Part shown: piece after piece, positions 54,101-64,000 of the stretch
How the letters are laid out: each line of letters opens with the position of its first letter
Position numbering within the stretch: the stretch's first letter is position 1
Source: Argopecten irradians
Lineage: Eukaryota; Mollusca; Bivalvia; Pectinida; Pectinidae
DNA: 64,000 bases
NCBI RefSeq assembly: GCF_041381155.1
Contig: NC_091134.1
Coordinates: 13,456,008-13,520,007 of the forward strand
Direction: 5' to 3'
Notes under the pieces: generated by a model
What the model was told of the DNA's origin: nothing
What the model saw: the letters and a program-made list of their open reading frames with translations, nothing else
Databases searched by the model: none
Program-made: the position numbers and the translations under genes

Positions 54101-55442
54101 ACAATTGGTCTAGTGCCTGTCAAGATAATGGTATACTGATTTATTCATTTCTCTAAAACCAACGGGTGTTATACTGGCTGCAGGTTTCATGAATACACTC
54201 ATGTCACCTGAGGCTGTATCGCACGTGTCTTCTTGTATTGTACAAGCCATGCCCTTTTATGGTGCTGTATTAATGAAGCATGTCGCCGAAGACACCAAGC
54301 AACACACCCCATCCAGTAACATTACACTGACAACCGGCGAACTAGTTCCACTCTTTTATGTTGAGCTCTAAAGAGCAGAAACTAACGCTTTTATAGACAA
54401 TCTGTCTCAGCAAGTGGGCAGAACCCAGAGTTTTCCGCAGAGGGGCGAAGCTTCACCGAAGGCCAAAAGTGAGGCGGTACAAAGCGAGACGATAGGAAGA
54501 AGAAAGTTAATTAGGAAGAAGAGATATTTTAATATCCTAAATAGTCGCTTTTTATGACCATGCAATATGGCAGCAGGTACAAGACTGACGCTCTACCTGC
54601 AGAGCAATGCATTGTTCATCAGTATTCAGTATTTAAAAAAAACATATGTTAATACAAATGCAGACACATAAAGGGTTAATGTAACCTCTTCTTTTTATTT
54701 ATTCTTTATTATTTTTTTATTTTCGTTTTTGTTTGTTTGGGTTTTTTTTCTTTGTTTATTAAGACTTTTGTGAACATTTACAAGGTGATGAAAAAAGAAA
54801 AGCAATTTAGATATACCTGGTTATTGAGAAGCAACAAACCACATATACACTGTTTTACATCATGCTATTCTACTGAATAAACTTACTAAAGTATATGGTG
54901 ATCACCGGGCCGTACTTCTTCGACAATTCCATACATTGTTCCTGGAAATCTCTCGCTCCAAGCACTGGAATAATTAACAGTTTATATAAAGTACTACAGT
55001 ACCGTAAGCTGTGTTTAAGTCGATGAGTTTGTTCCGTCATACCTTTTGGTTAATATAATACATTCAACAGTACATGATAAGCTTATAAAGTAACCAACAC
55101 AGGCCAACAATATATGACCATTTTTTAATCCTCTTGGGTGTTTTGTACAGTGTAGTTACACACGATAATCAAACGGTCTTAAGGAAATTATTAATGTGAA
55201 AATAACTCAAAAGTTTTGATAAAACAAAGATAAAATTAAATACGTTTTAAATTTCCTATTAAAGGTATGGGTGTAGGTCCTGGTGGAAGTTTGTACTTGT
55301 TCCGTTTGACCAGCCAATACACAGTTAGGCCTGCCCCGAGTCCTACCAACGCGGAAGTTGGTGTGACGTATGTCTGTAGAGGTCCGAGCATTTCCTGTAA
55401 ATTCTCAATGCCGTCTAGCAGTCGATGTTGAATTCCATCCAT
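48107..55442 (-). CDS. Cytochrome P450 (CYP2 clan, CYP1/CYP17-like), copy B
   Basis: Ten coding exons: 55442-55244, 54964-54887, 54116-54018, 53622-53529, 52843-52685, 51480-51269, 50512-50384, 50128-50024, 49559-49425, 48456-48107. Every exon has the same length and phase as in copy A, and the joined frame is open for 519 residues. The same motifs are present: anchor after TPTSALVGLGAGLT, PPGP, WKLHR, AGLDTS, HEIMR (ExxR), FDPERY and FSAGRRVCLG. In the last exon I count about 16 differences from copy A in 116 residues, with the heme loop identical. Introns are not alike beyond exon borders; copy B carries its own MITE in intron 9, a MITE and R1 fragment in intron 5 and an R1 fragment in intron 2. 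Both copies look functional. Differences between them in exon 6 and around the last exon's ISIPP/IMIPP region may bear on substrate choice. Confidence 0.93.
48989..49304. mobile_element. Mutator-like MITE (family M), copy b
   Basis: A 316-bp element with CATCCTCGATGCTCCAGGGG at the left and GGAGTATCGAGGATG at the right. The nine-base duplication ATGCCAATC (48980-48988 and 49305-49313) is perfect, the cleanest of the three and so probably the youngest. In intron 9 of P450-B, about 120 bases from the exon 9 donor. Confidence 0.88.
49537..49668 (-). repeat. Microduplication across the exon 9 acceptor of P450-B
   Basis: About 55 bp spanning the first bases of exon 9 and its acceptor (TAGTCCTGGCAAAC to GAAAGGAA on the plus strand) recur 77 bp away at about 49614-49668. 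On the gene strand the duplicate presents TTTACAG before GCCAAGATTG, a decoy acceptor encountered before the true one (TTATAG). Confidence 0.75.
51921..52321. mobile_element. hAT-like MITE, 401 bp
   Basis: Long inverted ends (CAATCTGATTAAAATACAGA and inverse) continue through ATCCTTATAACCACT. CTATTACT flanks both sides (51913-51920 and 52322-52329), an 8-base target. It lies in intron 5 of P450-B. The interior arms GGTCACGTCCAGATGACCTT and GGTCACCTGGACATGACC also pair. I recall similar elements as common in bivalves. Confidence 0.8.
52400..52670. repeat. R1-related fragment in P450-B intron 5
   Basis: It begins with GTCCTATTAACAGCTGGGGT and continues with R1 landmarks (TGACAGCAGAATATTCATG, TAGTGCTATATCACTG). 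Diverged relative of 15405-15540, beside the 401-bp MITE. Confidence 0.5.
54178..54490. repeat. R1-related fragment in P450-B intron 2
   Basis: Shares with 15510-15720 the order GAAGCAT..CCG, CATTACACTGACAAC, GAGC..AGCAGAAAC and ACAGAGG/CAGAGGGGCGA. The 60-codon frame within it is not a gene. Confidence 0.6.
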
Positions 55443-56155
55443 GTTGTCTTGTTAATCTGTAAACGTTGATTCTGGAATGGAAAAACAGGAAGTTGAATGG
55501 ACAAGCAGCGTTTGATTTTGATTGGCATTTGTTCTACTTTTCTTAATGTTGTTGGAGGATAACTTCCTTTACGGCACAAAGATCTTGAATAACTTACCAA
55601 TGAATGTCAAATGCAAAGTGTGTTTACGTTCGCACTGGTTAAACTTGTTGCGAAAAAAAGCGACCAAAAAGATGGAATGTCATAGAAAGTATATATATCA
55701 CTATATTTGATATAAAAATTTAAAAAAAAAATAGTAATAATATAAATATATCGGTCAATCTACAGAAGGATCGATTACAGATCAAAGAACTCGTAAATAA
55801 GATAATAGCACACCGACTTTAATATTAATGGTATAAAAATTCCAGGAGTTGAAACAATGTTATATTTATTTCAAAACATCCCGTTGTTCCTCATATAAAG
55901 GCACGGACAATTTATTTCGAAAAGAAGACATATTTAATGAAGATGTTTTTGGAACGAGTAAGTATTTCATATTGATACGCTATACTGTTGGTCATACCTT
56001 GACATTCTGACGATATAATATTATCACCGACTTTGATAAGACGGCAACTTTATCACAGACAACAAATCTGTAGTTGCTGACCTACATAGTATGTATATTT
56101 AGGCTATTTATCACACAGTAAGGACTGCAGGACAAAGTTTAGATTTACATTGTAT
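55443..56155. other. Region upstream of P450-B
   Basis: A splice acceptor (CATTCCAG) lies 29 bases before the ATG, so the leader exon is further upstream. No other exon was recognised. The proximal promoter is not identified. Confidence 0.4.
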
Positions 56156-56471
56156 CATCCCCGATACTCCAGGGGTTACCATAACTGACGTTATGTCCAC
56201 CCCTGGACTATCTCATTAGTAAAACTGAAGGTAGTTCAGAAGAAAATATCTGACCAATCACAAGGCTACAAAGATTTCCTTTGAAGACTACAGAGAGCGA
56301 CGCCCAGCTTCAAAGCCACACAGTCAACCACAGTGTACCGTTATACAGCTCTTTTGATGTATATCAAAGGACTGAATTACCTGTTTTATTCTGTTGCCTC
56401 CAGTTTTACTATGAGATAGTCCATGGGTGTAGAGATCGTATGTGATCGTAACCCCTGGAGCATCGAGGATG
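56156..56471. mobile_element. Mutator-like MITE (family M), copy c, inverted
   Basis: 316 bp in the opposite orientation to copies a and b. Flanks ACATTGTAT (56147-56155) and ACATTTTAT (56472-56480) match at 8 of 9 positions. It sits about 0.7 kb upstream of the P450-B ATG, within possible leader intron or promoter. Confidence 0.85.
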
Positions 56472-56892
56472 ACATTTTATATACATGTACTGTATATGGT
56501 ATATATAACGATTATGACATATTTGACCGAATTTTATCCTATCTGTTTAAAATAGCCGATAGGTAGACTAGCTAGGATTACAGAATGTTTGTTTGATGGC
56601 TAAATGCACATTAAAATCATTTTTCACAAGCCTTTTTCCCCGCTGTTAAATCTGCGTTCTTATTATATTAGCCAAAATAGCGTGCCTTGCCTAATTTCAG
56701 CTCGCCTTATAATTAGACCCTAAGATTTTCTCAGCAGAATTCTAATACTAGATTATCTTACCTAGATTGAAACTTATGTTGCACAGGCAAAACAGTCAAA
56801 TACCTATACACGTACATATTTCTCTGAGTTTGCCATGACCTAAATATTGTAGCAGCCATTGTGGAAAATATTTACACTTACATATATATATA

Positions 56893-59800
56893 TGTAGCGT
56901 GGAAATTTATGTCACGCTTAGTTTTTATTAGTTGTTCAAGTTAAAGTTTATTTGTATTGTAAAATAACAGTTTTATACTATTTAGTTGATAGTTTTAGTT
57001 TATATATATGCAGTATGTATAGTGTATATATACAAATATAGGACAGTTAGGGACCAGGTGGCCACGTGCACGTGCCCATCTGGGGTCGTTACGTATACGT
57101 AGGGAGCTAGGACACCGCATTCCGTTTTCCATATAAGGAGTTGTTTACGACTAGGGCTGTGTATTAGGGTCCAGTTTGATAGACAGGTTGCGTAAGGTGT
57201 TCGTATAGGCCATGGGCTAGGAGGGTCCCACATGCACCCCCCCCCCCAAACCTCCGAACCAATATTTTTCTGAACCCTTATGACCCACTGATCACAAATC
57301 CAAATGTTAACATTGCATAAGTTGGGATGAACTTCCGGTTATGACGTCATCAAGATGGCCGCCATCTAGAATTTCACTAAAAATTGAAAAATAGTCATAA
57401 CATTAACATTTTTCAACCGAAGTAGACAAATGAGGTATCAAAATGACCACAATAGAACAACAAATACATATCAGGACTAAAAAATCCAATATATGTAGTG
57501 ATTTCTACGCAGGAAATGAAAAAATCGGATTTAAAGATCAAAAATGGTGATTTTTCAGCAAATTTTTCATATTTTGTTTGGACGCAGCAAAAATGTTTCC
57601 CAACAGCAATCTATTATTTCTAATAAGTTTTTTTGACCACTTGTCAATCAGTTTAAGCAACAAAAACAACCAAAACCAATGTTAACATCGTATAAGTTCC
57701 GGTAATGACGTCATCAAGATGGCCACCATCTCGAATTTCACTGAAAAATGAAAAATAGTCATAACATTGGCATTTTTCAACTGAAGTAGATAAATGAGGT
57801 ATCAAAATGACCACAATAGAACAACAAATACATGTCGTGACCAAATAAGCCAATATATGTAGTGATTTGAACGCAGGAAATGAAAAAAAATAATATTTTA
57901 AGCTCAAAAATGGTAATTTTTCAGCATTTTTTCATATTTGGCTTGACGCAGCAAAATTGTTTCCCAACAACAAATTGTTATTCACAATCAGTTATTTGAC
58001 CTCTTATCAATCTGTTAAAACAACAACAACAAAAATATATAGAAATGCAAAAAAAGAATTATTGTTATACCCTCAATTTGATAGATTAGCAGCGTCTCAA
58101 AAATAACACAACACCTACTGATAGCGTAACAAATGTAACCTAAGCTAAGCCTGTGTATCCATTAATATCATTAACAGTTCCCAAAGCGTTTGTGTCTTTG
58201 AAAATGAGCACATTCATTGTTTATTTCCTATGCATAGCATAAGCAAAATGCCATATGGTTACTACAATATCACTAATATGTCTTTCACTGGTTCTCAATG
58301 ATAACCATTATCATTGTGCGTGCTTTCTCGCCTCACTGACCTATCCACTGAAGAGACGCGGCATATCTGGTAGCTGGTACATGCAGTCCGAATCAGAGTA
58401 CTCGAGATATCAGTATTCAATTCGTCGAAATGTGACACTGCATAACCAGTGTTGTTCTAGCCTTTTATGACCCATCCATGACCAGAGTTCATATCAGGAA
58501 CAACAGGTTCAGGGATGTGGGATCTCTTTCAGATTCTAACATATCGTACGTATATGCTGTTTCAGACTTCTCCGGCATAATGGAAATTACACCAGATGCA
58601 CATTCTTCCAATGGTGGAATTGGTTCTCTTAAGCACATAACTCCATAATTCGTATGAAGTACTATTCATCAATCTTGTGGACCCTCGTGCAACCATAAAT
58701 GGCACTGGTGATATCATCGAGGTCATTAATGAGGGCATAAATGTTAAATGTTTTTCATTGGTCTGACTTTTCCCACTCCCTTGAAGGTGCTGGTTGTGTC
58801 ACATCTGGTGTATGCGCAAAGAGACCATTGAAGACTCTCCAGTAAAAAGTTCTCTAAAGTGCTTTCCAGAATTGGCAAAGAGAGAAACTTCACTGCAGAC
58901 CTCATTTATGACCTCAAAGAATCCACCTGTGCCACCTATGGTCACTGAGGTTCACAAGAATTAGGAATTGTGCTTCATACGAATTAAGGAGAACCAACTC
59001 AACCCTCCACAGAATGTTGATCTGGTGTCTTTTCCATCATGCCGGGAAAGTCTGGAACATCATATACGATATGTGAATCTAGGTGAAACTAGGTTGGAAA
59101 CAGGAAGAGCTCCCACATCCCTGAAGCCGATGTTTCTGATCTTAACTCTGACCATGGACAGTTGACAAGTTAGAACCACGATGCTAACCCGGTAATGTAA
59201 TGTCACATCAGGTCACCGAGGTCGAAGACGACACTCTGGCGAGAAAGCACGCACAACGAAAATGATTAGCATTAAGAACTAGTGAAAGAAATATGTGACA
59301 CTGTAGTAACCATCTTATATCTTGCGTTATACACAGGAAATAAACAATGGATGTGCTCATTCTAAAAGACACAATATGTTTCGAAAAGTGTCATGGTATT
59401 TACGGAACTTTAATTTGATACCCTATAGCTATTAGTTAGCGTTTTGCTGTAATAATTCAGTTTGAGAGGCTACTAGTCTACAAAATTTCGAGCATGAAAA
59501 TGGATTATTTTGAAGTCCCACTTAGATATTCAGCCAACTTTAAATTCAAATTTGTTAAGATATAAATCGTCAATAGCCAATGTTATATTCAGGAAATTCC
59601 AATACACCAGGAAACTGTAGTGTTAGCGGTTTGGAAAAAAATAACAAATCATATGCCGCATCCAGTGATGTTTTGTAAACCAAATGATGGTATAACAAAT
59701 CTCTGTTGCATTTCTATATATTTTTGTTGTTGTTGTTTTAACAGATTGATAAGAGGTCAAATAACTGATTGTGAATAACAATTTGTTGTTGGGAAACAAT

Positions 59801-61105
59801 TTTGCTGCGTCAAGCCAAATATGAAAAAATGCTGAAAAAATTACCATTTTTGAGCTTAAAATATTATTTTTTTCATTTCCTGCGTTCAAATCACTACATA
59901 TATTGGCTTATTTGGTCACGACATGTATTTGTTGTTCTATTGTGGTCATTTTGATACTTCATTTGTCTACTTCAGTTGAAAAATGCCAATGTTATGACTA
60001 TTTTTCATTTTTCAGTGAAATTCGAGATGGTGGCCATCTTGATGACGTCATAACCGGAACTTACACGATGTTAACATTGGTTTTGGTTGTTTTTGTTGCT
60101 TAAACTGATTGACAAGTGGTCAAAAAACTTATTAGAAATAATAGATTGCTGTTGGGAAACATTTTTGCTGCGTCAAACAAAATATGAAAAATTTGCTGAA
60201 AAATCGCCATTTTTGAGCTTTAAATCCGATTTTTTCATTTCCTGCGTAGAAATCACTACATATATTGGATTTTTTGGTCCTGATATGTCTTTGTTGTTTC
60301 TATTGTGGTCATTTTGGTACCTCATTTGTCTACTTCGTTTGAAAAATGTTAATGTTATGACTATTTTTCAATTTTTAGTGAAATTCGAGATGGCGGCCAT
60401 CTTGATGACGTCATAACCGGAAGTTCATCCCAACTTATGCAATGTTAACAGTTTGTCATTTGTGATCAGTGGGTCATAAGGGTTCAGAAAAATATTGGTT
60501 CGGAGGTTTGGGGGGGGGGGGGGTGCATGTGGGACCCTCCTAGCCCATGGCCTTCGTATTAATAGTAACAGAGAGCTAAATTTAGGTAGTGGTCACTTCG
60601 GCCAGCCTATTAGAGTTAGGTTGGGAGGGGGGATGGAAGTAGGTAGCTATAGAAATACGTAACCATAGTAAGATTCAGCCAATTAGATGATAGTATGAAA
60701 GTGGTATAAAAGGGGGTGCACGTGAAGAAAAGAGATTACATGAAATTTTGGGACTTACTCCACGCATCTCGGTATCAGTTATTTTCATTCGGATTACTTT
60801 ACTACACTTAGTGTGTTTGTGACTATGGGATTTATACTTGCATTTGGGATGTACTGAATACTTCGCAATTATGGATATCACCTAGCAGCGAACTTAAGTG
60901 AAACAGTGTACCAGTGTGTGTGTTCCTAATGGATTTAATGTGAACTATATTACGTGGATGTTTATGTGAATAAATTATGTGAATTTTAAAGTGACGTTTT
61001 CTAGTTTTCCCTGCCGTAGTCACCTTCCATCACGGACTTACGATATACAATAGCGTCTCGCATCGTCATAGCCTAAGTGCTATCGTATTTTGGAGAAACG
61101 CTACA
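56893..61105 (+). mobile_element. Probable solo LTR, interrupted by a foldback element
   Basis: The ends are TGTAGCGT and ACGCTACA, with the TG..CA termini typical of long terminal repeats. Flanks are TA-rich and compatible with a 4-base duplication TATA. Without the inserted 3345-bp element and its target duplication it is about 860 bp. It contains a TATA-like TATAAAAGGGGG (60705) and downstream AATAAA (60969), in an order that suits an LTR promoter and polyadenylation signal on the plus strand. No internal retroelement region adjoins it, so it is a solo fossil. The LTR-retrotransposon class is inferred; family unknown. Confidence 0.5.
57208..60552. mobile_element. Foldback transposon, 3345-bp imperfect palindrome
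   Basis: The ends are GGCCATGGGCTAGGAGGGTC and its inverse, each followed by a C (left) or G (right) homopolymer. The duplication TTCGTATA (57200-57207) / TTCGTATT (60553-60560) matches at 7 of 8. Complementarity continues far inside: 57208-58060 pairs with 59708-60552; 58255-58335 with 59238-59315; 58508-58530 with about 59105-59125; 58600-58730 with about 58895-59030. The centre is near 58820. Outer arms are closely matched, inner arms more diverged. No ORF for a transposase was recognised. It is inserted in the solo LTR. The 7-8-base target fits hAT, Merlin or P types; not assigned. Confidence 0.85.
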
Positions 61106-62101
61106 TATATATATACATAGTACAAACCTGTGTGCTGGGTAATCAATTTTCTCTGCAGAAACGTGTATGATATCAATGTAGACGTCCTTCCATGCTTTCA
61201 GGTTCATGTGAATGAGTTAAAACCGGTTTATACAGTAGACGTAGAGATAAATATATTTTCAATAGTCACTTGATCTAAAGTCACTGCCTATATATATCCA
61301 TTACAGCTTGTCGAGGCCGTTCTGTGTGTAAACACGATAGAAATACGTGTCCATGTTCCGGGCTGATGTTTACATCGAATATAACGTGCGTGTACACACG
61401 TATTTTAAGGCTATAGCAAATATACATGTACGTACAGTATCGCCATTTTGAATGTTATAAAACCTGTTTGATCAAATACGCAAATAACTACACGGAATGA
61501 TCAAATTTATAACAAACTTACTACAATTAACTATAACTTCTAACTAACAAGTTAGTTTTTTGCCGGAGCTCAGAAATGTAAACTTGAAATTATCCGTGCA
61601 TAGTATTTGTACTAGATACACTTGTGGTATTCTATAAACGACCGACATTGTTGAGTCTTATTGCCTTTAAGGTGTTTCGGTATACTGCCGCTCTAGTACT
61701 CCACTATACTGGGTTACGAGTTCGAATCTCATATGGGTCATTTGCAAGGTACTGGCCGGAGACAGACTCTCCTCCACCTCATTAACCTGACACGTTCTTT
61801 AATGACCTTGAAGTTAGCAGGACATGATGTAAGACATTATTGCGTATTTTGGATTCGTAGCAACGAGCGATCCTAATTTACAACATACATTGTAGTTAAA
61901 TTATATATACCCCACCTTCATTAGATATTATATGCTATAATTAAAGTATCAGTTGAGATATACATGTATCTGTACCCAGCTACATTATCACTGATGGAAG
62001 AAAATGTGATATTTAAAGTATAAAAGTCAATCCGTGTTAAAAATAACAGCGAATCTGAGGTCAATTTCAGTACGACGACAGGACGAAAGTACCGTCGTTA
62101 C
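61106..62101. other. Intergenic with SINE remnant
   Basis: AT-rich. A degraded tRNA-type SINE lies at about 61690-61845; no gene was seen elsewhere. A block at 61311-61375 (GAGGCCG..CTGTGTGTAAAC, CCATGTTCCGG) weakly resembles 43945-44015 upstream of P450-A. Confidence 0.35.
61690..61845 (+). mobile_element. Degraded tRNA-type SINE
   Basis: GAGTTCGAATCTCATATGGG corresponds to the B box of the SINE at 19345, followed by matching GGTACTGGCCG, CTCCTCCACC, CTGACACGTTCTTTAATGAC and CCTTGAAGTTA blocks in the same order. The A-box region is eroded. Confidence 0.6.
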
Positions 62102-62500
62102 AGGCCCATTACCTTTCCGGAGCAAAATATAAAAGTTTCTTAAAAACATTAATAACATCAGAAAATGCGTACCGATGACTTAAAATGAGGTTACGACACC
62201 GAACATATGCAAGATTTCCTGCGTAATATATGAAAACAGTGGAGAGTCAATTCGCTGTTTTGCCGTCTGGCGCAGTGATAGTCAACTACCGCCCGGTATT
62301 TAGGACGACGGCGGTACACATAATACGACCCGCGTTATGAAAATAAACATTTTAATTATTTTAATCAAATCGTTCAGAAGGTGATGATAAATGTAGTATT
62401 AACGCAAAGTTAATAATTTTTGCGACTCTACAAAATTATCGATCTTGTTTTACATTCCCAATTTAAAAATTTAAAGCCGTTTCGGAAAGGTAGTGGGCCT
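62102..62500. mobile_element. TTAA-type MITE (family K1), inverted copy
   Basis: 399 bp, the inverted relative of 16386-16789 over its full length, with ends AGGCCCATTACCTTTCC and GGAAAGGTAGTGGGCCT. The flanks (TTAC and TGAA) have drifted from TTAA, implying an older insertion. Confidence 0.8.
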
Positions 62501-62695
62501 TGAAACTTAAGTTGACCTCTGAAATATTCGAATGTTAAAGAACTCAATTTTGTTCGTGATCTGTTCTAGTACGACTATGAAATCAACAGAAGCAAGATAC
62601 ACTATGTACCAATTCATTTATTTCATAAAACAGAAATCTTTAAAATTAGTGTTGTAACTTGAATGGCATTAAACTTACATAGCTGTAACAAACGA

Positions 62696-62801
62696 ATACA
62701 TAGAGAAATCACCAAAGTGAAATTATTTACACAAGGCCCGAAACTTGGATACATAGAGAAATCACCAAAGTGAAATTATTTACACAAGGCCCGAAACTTG
62801 G
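62696..62801. repeat. Tandem duplication, 2 x 53 bp
   Basis: Two adjacent copies beginning ATACATAGAGAAATCACC at 62696 and 62749, identical as far as I can read. Confidence 0.9.
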
Positions 62802-64000
62802 ATACGCAAACAGCTGACACAAAGGGCATTATCTAGATCGTAGCTTTTATAAGCTATATATAGTTTGCCTGTCAGCGGTCATGTGCCAACAGTAACCTTG
62901 AAATCCGAGTTATTTTTTACCAGTGTCATCTCACTCACATCAGTTAAAGCATGAAAGTACAATTTAGATATCTGATTCGCGTGATCATCTCGTGTTGCTG
63001 AATAACAACATATTGTTTTGTCTTGTGAAGGTAAGTCAGCTTAAAGATATCGTTATGATATAGGCAACGTTACCGCGTTGTTACAGTCGCTATCTAAATA
63101 CTATATAACTATATAAATGTTGTTTTCTTTGTTGCTAATTCTGTATAAAAAATGAAATTTGATTTATTTTATCAGGTAGTTTTTCGAATATTTATTTATC
63201 ATACCAAAACATCCCCCAATCGTGGTGTAGACACACGGGCTGTTCTATGTTTTACAATAACATTTTCATTTAGTATAATTTGATTGTCATCACAATTATT
63301 TACTGGGTTGATATTGCTTCGAACAAAATCGGATATATATCAACGCATAAAAACTGACATCGGAGAATTGCACATGCACACATATGTATGTTTGTGCGTA
63401 AATGTAATGTATGCGTGTAAACACAACTGTATTTTTACGAACGAGCAGATGCAAAGGCTGCAGATTTCTATTTCCTACCATAAACATGCATGTGATCCAT
63501 CGATTTTTGTAATATGTGTACAATTGCGTCACTTTCTGCGCATCGATACAGGTCATAGTCATTCGTAGCATATGGTTGATTATTTCTCACCCACCGTGAT
63601 ATATATACTCAGAGAGTTGTGTGAAATGTGTGCTTGTGGACTTGGATGCGATGTAGTGGTAGTAGACATTGTAGATCGTATGCTGGATATGGCGAATCCA
63701 AAACCTGGTCGTGATACGAGTGACAAATCGTATGTCTGCTTCCAAAGGTCAATATCATCTCTAATAAATGGATCATGAAATACGTCCAAGATAAATTACC
63801 ACATGAATTTTCCTTTATAATTTTGCTCCACAATGCGCTCTCTTCATTCGTCTGAGTTACTCCAGGAGGGTCGTCAGACCACTAAGTAGAGCTCCCTTGC
63901 GTCCTGAATAGAAGGTATATTGTGCCTGTCTGGTTGTGTATTTTACAGCTTAATTTATATGCCATTCCCCTTACGTAATACGACAGGCTCTAGCTAAAAG
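62802..64000. other. Right end of window, no gene recognised
   Basis: A consensus donor (TGTGAAG then GTAAGT at 63031) on the plus strand could end a leader exon of a gene beyond the window, but nothing else supports it. Overlapping open frames at 63284-63833 on both strands have no domain. Confidence 0.3.

Noticed and set aside
32897-55442. One of the P450 copies being a pseudogene
   Set aside because: All ten exons of both copies join in frame with intact motifs and GT-AG junctions.
57653-60416. Open frames inside the foldback element as genes
   Set aside because: Near-identical peptides appear on opposite strands because the arms are inverted repeats; no transposase motif is present.

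Overview
The window looks like AT-rich nuclear DNA from a marine bivalve mollusc. The evidence is long GT-AG introns, single exons scattered over many kilobases, tRNA-headed SINEs, many short terminal-inverted-repeat elements, and repeat families (GCTCACCTGG-bounded repeats, TTAA-flanked MITEs) that I associate with scallops and oysters. The phylum is a fair inference; 'scallop-like' is a guess. No gene lies in an operon and nothing looks bacterial.

Layout. Positions 1-7.0 kb hold a diverged ~1.8-2.1 kb direct segmental duplication (1-1815 and 4939-7018). It flanks a small intronless ORF for a secreted, heavily N-glycosylated protein (3487-3975). Positions 7-9.7 kb are repeats, including a tandemly duplicated tRNA-like unit. 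A pleckstrin-homology (PH) domain gene of evectin/PLEKHB type runs on the minus strand from 20506 to 9785 in five coding exons. Its intron 2 is dominated by a ~3.15 kb, 34-bp-period minisatellite (12039-15187) whose last unit runs into the exon 2 splice donor. LZIC (leucine zipper and ICAT homology protein) follows on the minus strand (23311-21726), with a likely noncoding first exon near 24.9 kb. Positions 25-32.9 kb are gene-poor, apart from a GC-rich, TATA-driven, highly foldable candidate first exon on the plus strand (29.67-30.06 kb).

The right half is a tandem pair of CYP2-clan cytochrome P450 genes on the minus strand. P450-A is 42061-32897 and P450-B is 55442-48107. I could assemble ten coding exons for each. 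All exon lengths and phases are identical between the copies, each gives an uninterrupted 519-residue protein, and both carry the membrane anchor, PPGP hinge, C-helix WxxxR, I-helix, ExxR, PERY and heme-cysteine motifs. The pair is a recent whole-gene tandem duplication whose exons are conserved while the introns have filled with different mobile elements. Upstream of P450-B lie a 9-bp-TSD MITE and a probable solo LTR (56893-61105). The LTR was split by a 3345-bp foldback element that is an imperfect palindrome over almost its whole length.

The genes shown do not form one pathway. The P450 pair would act in the endoplasmic reticulum on xenobiotics, steroids or other lipids. The PH protein probably acts on endosomal membranes, and LZIC is an intracellular regulator. 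The strongest unusual signals are the minisatellite that amplifies a splice-donor-like motif about ninety times inside an intron, the palindromic foldback element upstream of P450-B, and a MITE family that carries its own 9-bp target duplications and, at one site, a recognisable empty-site relative.
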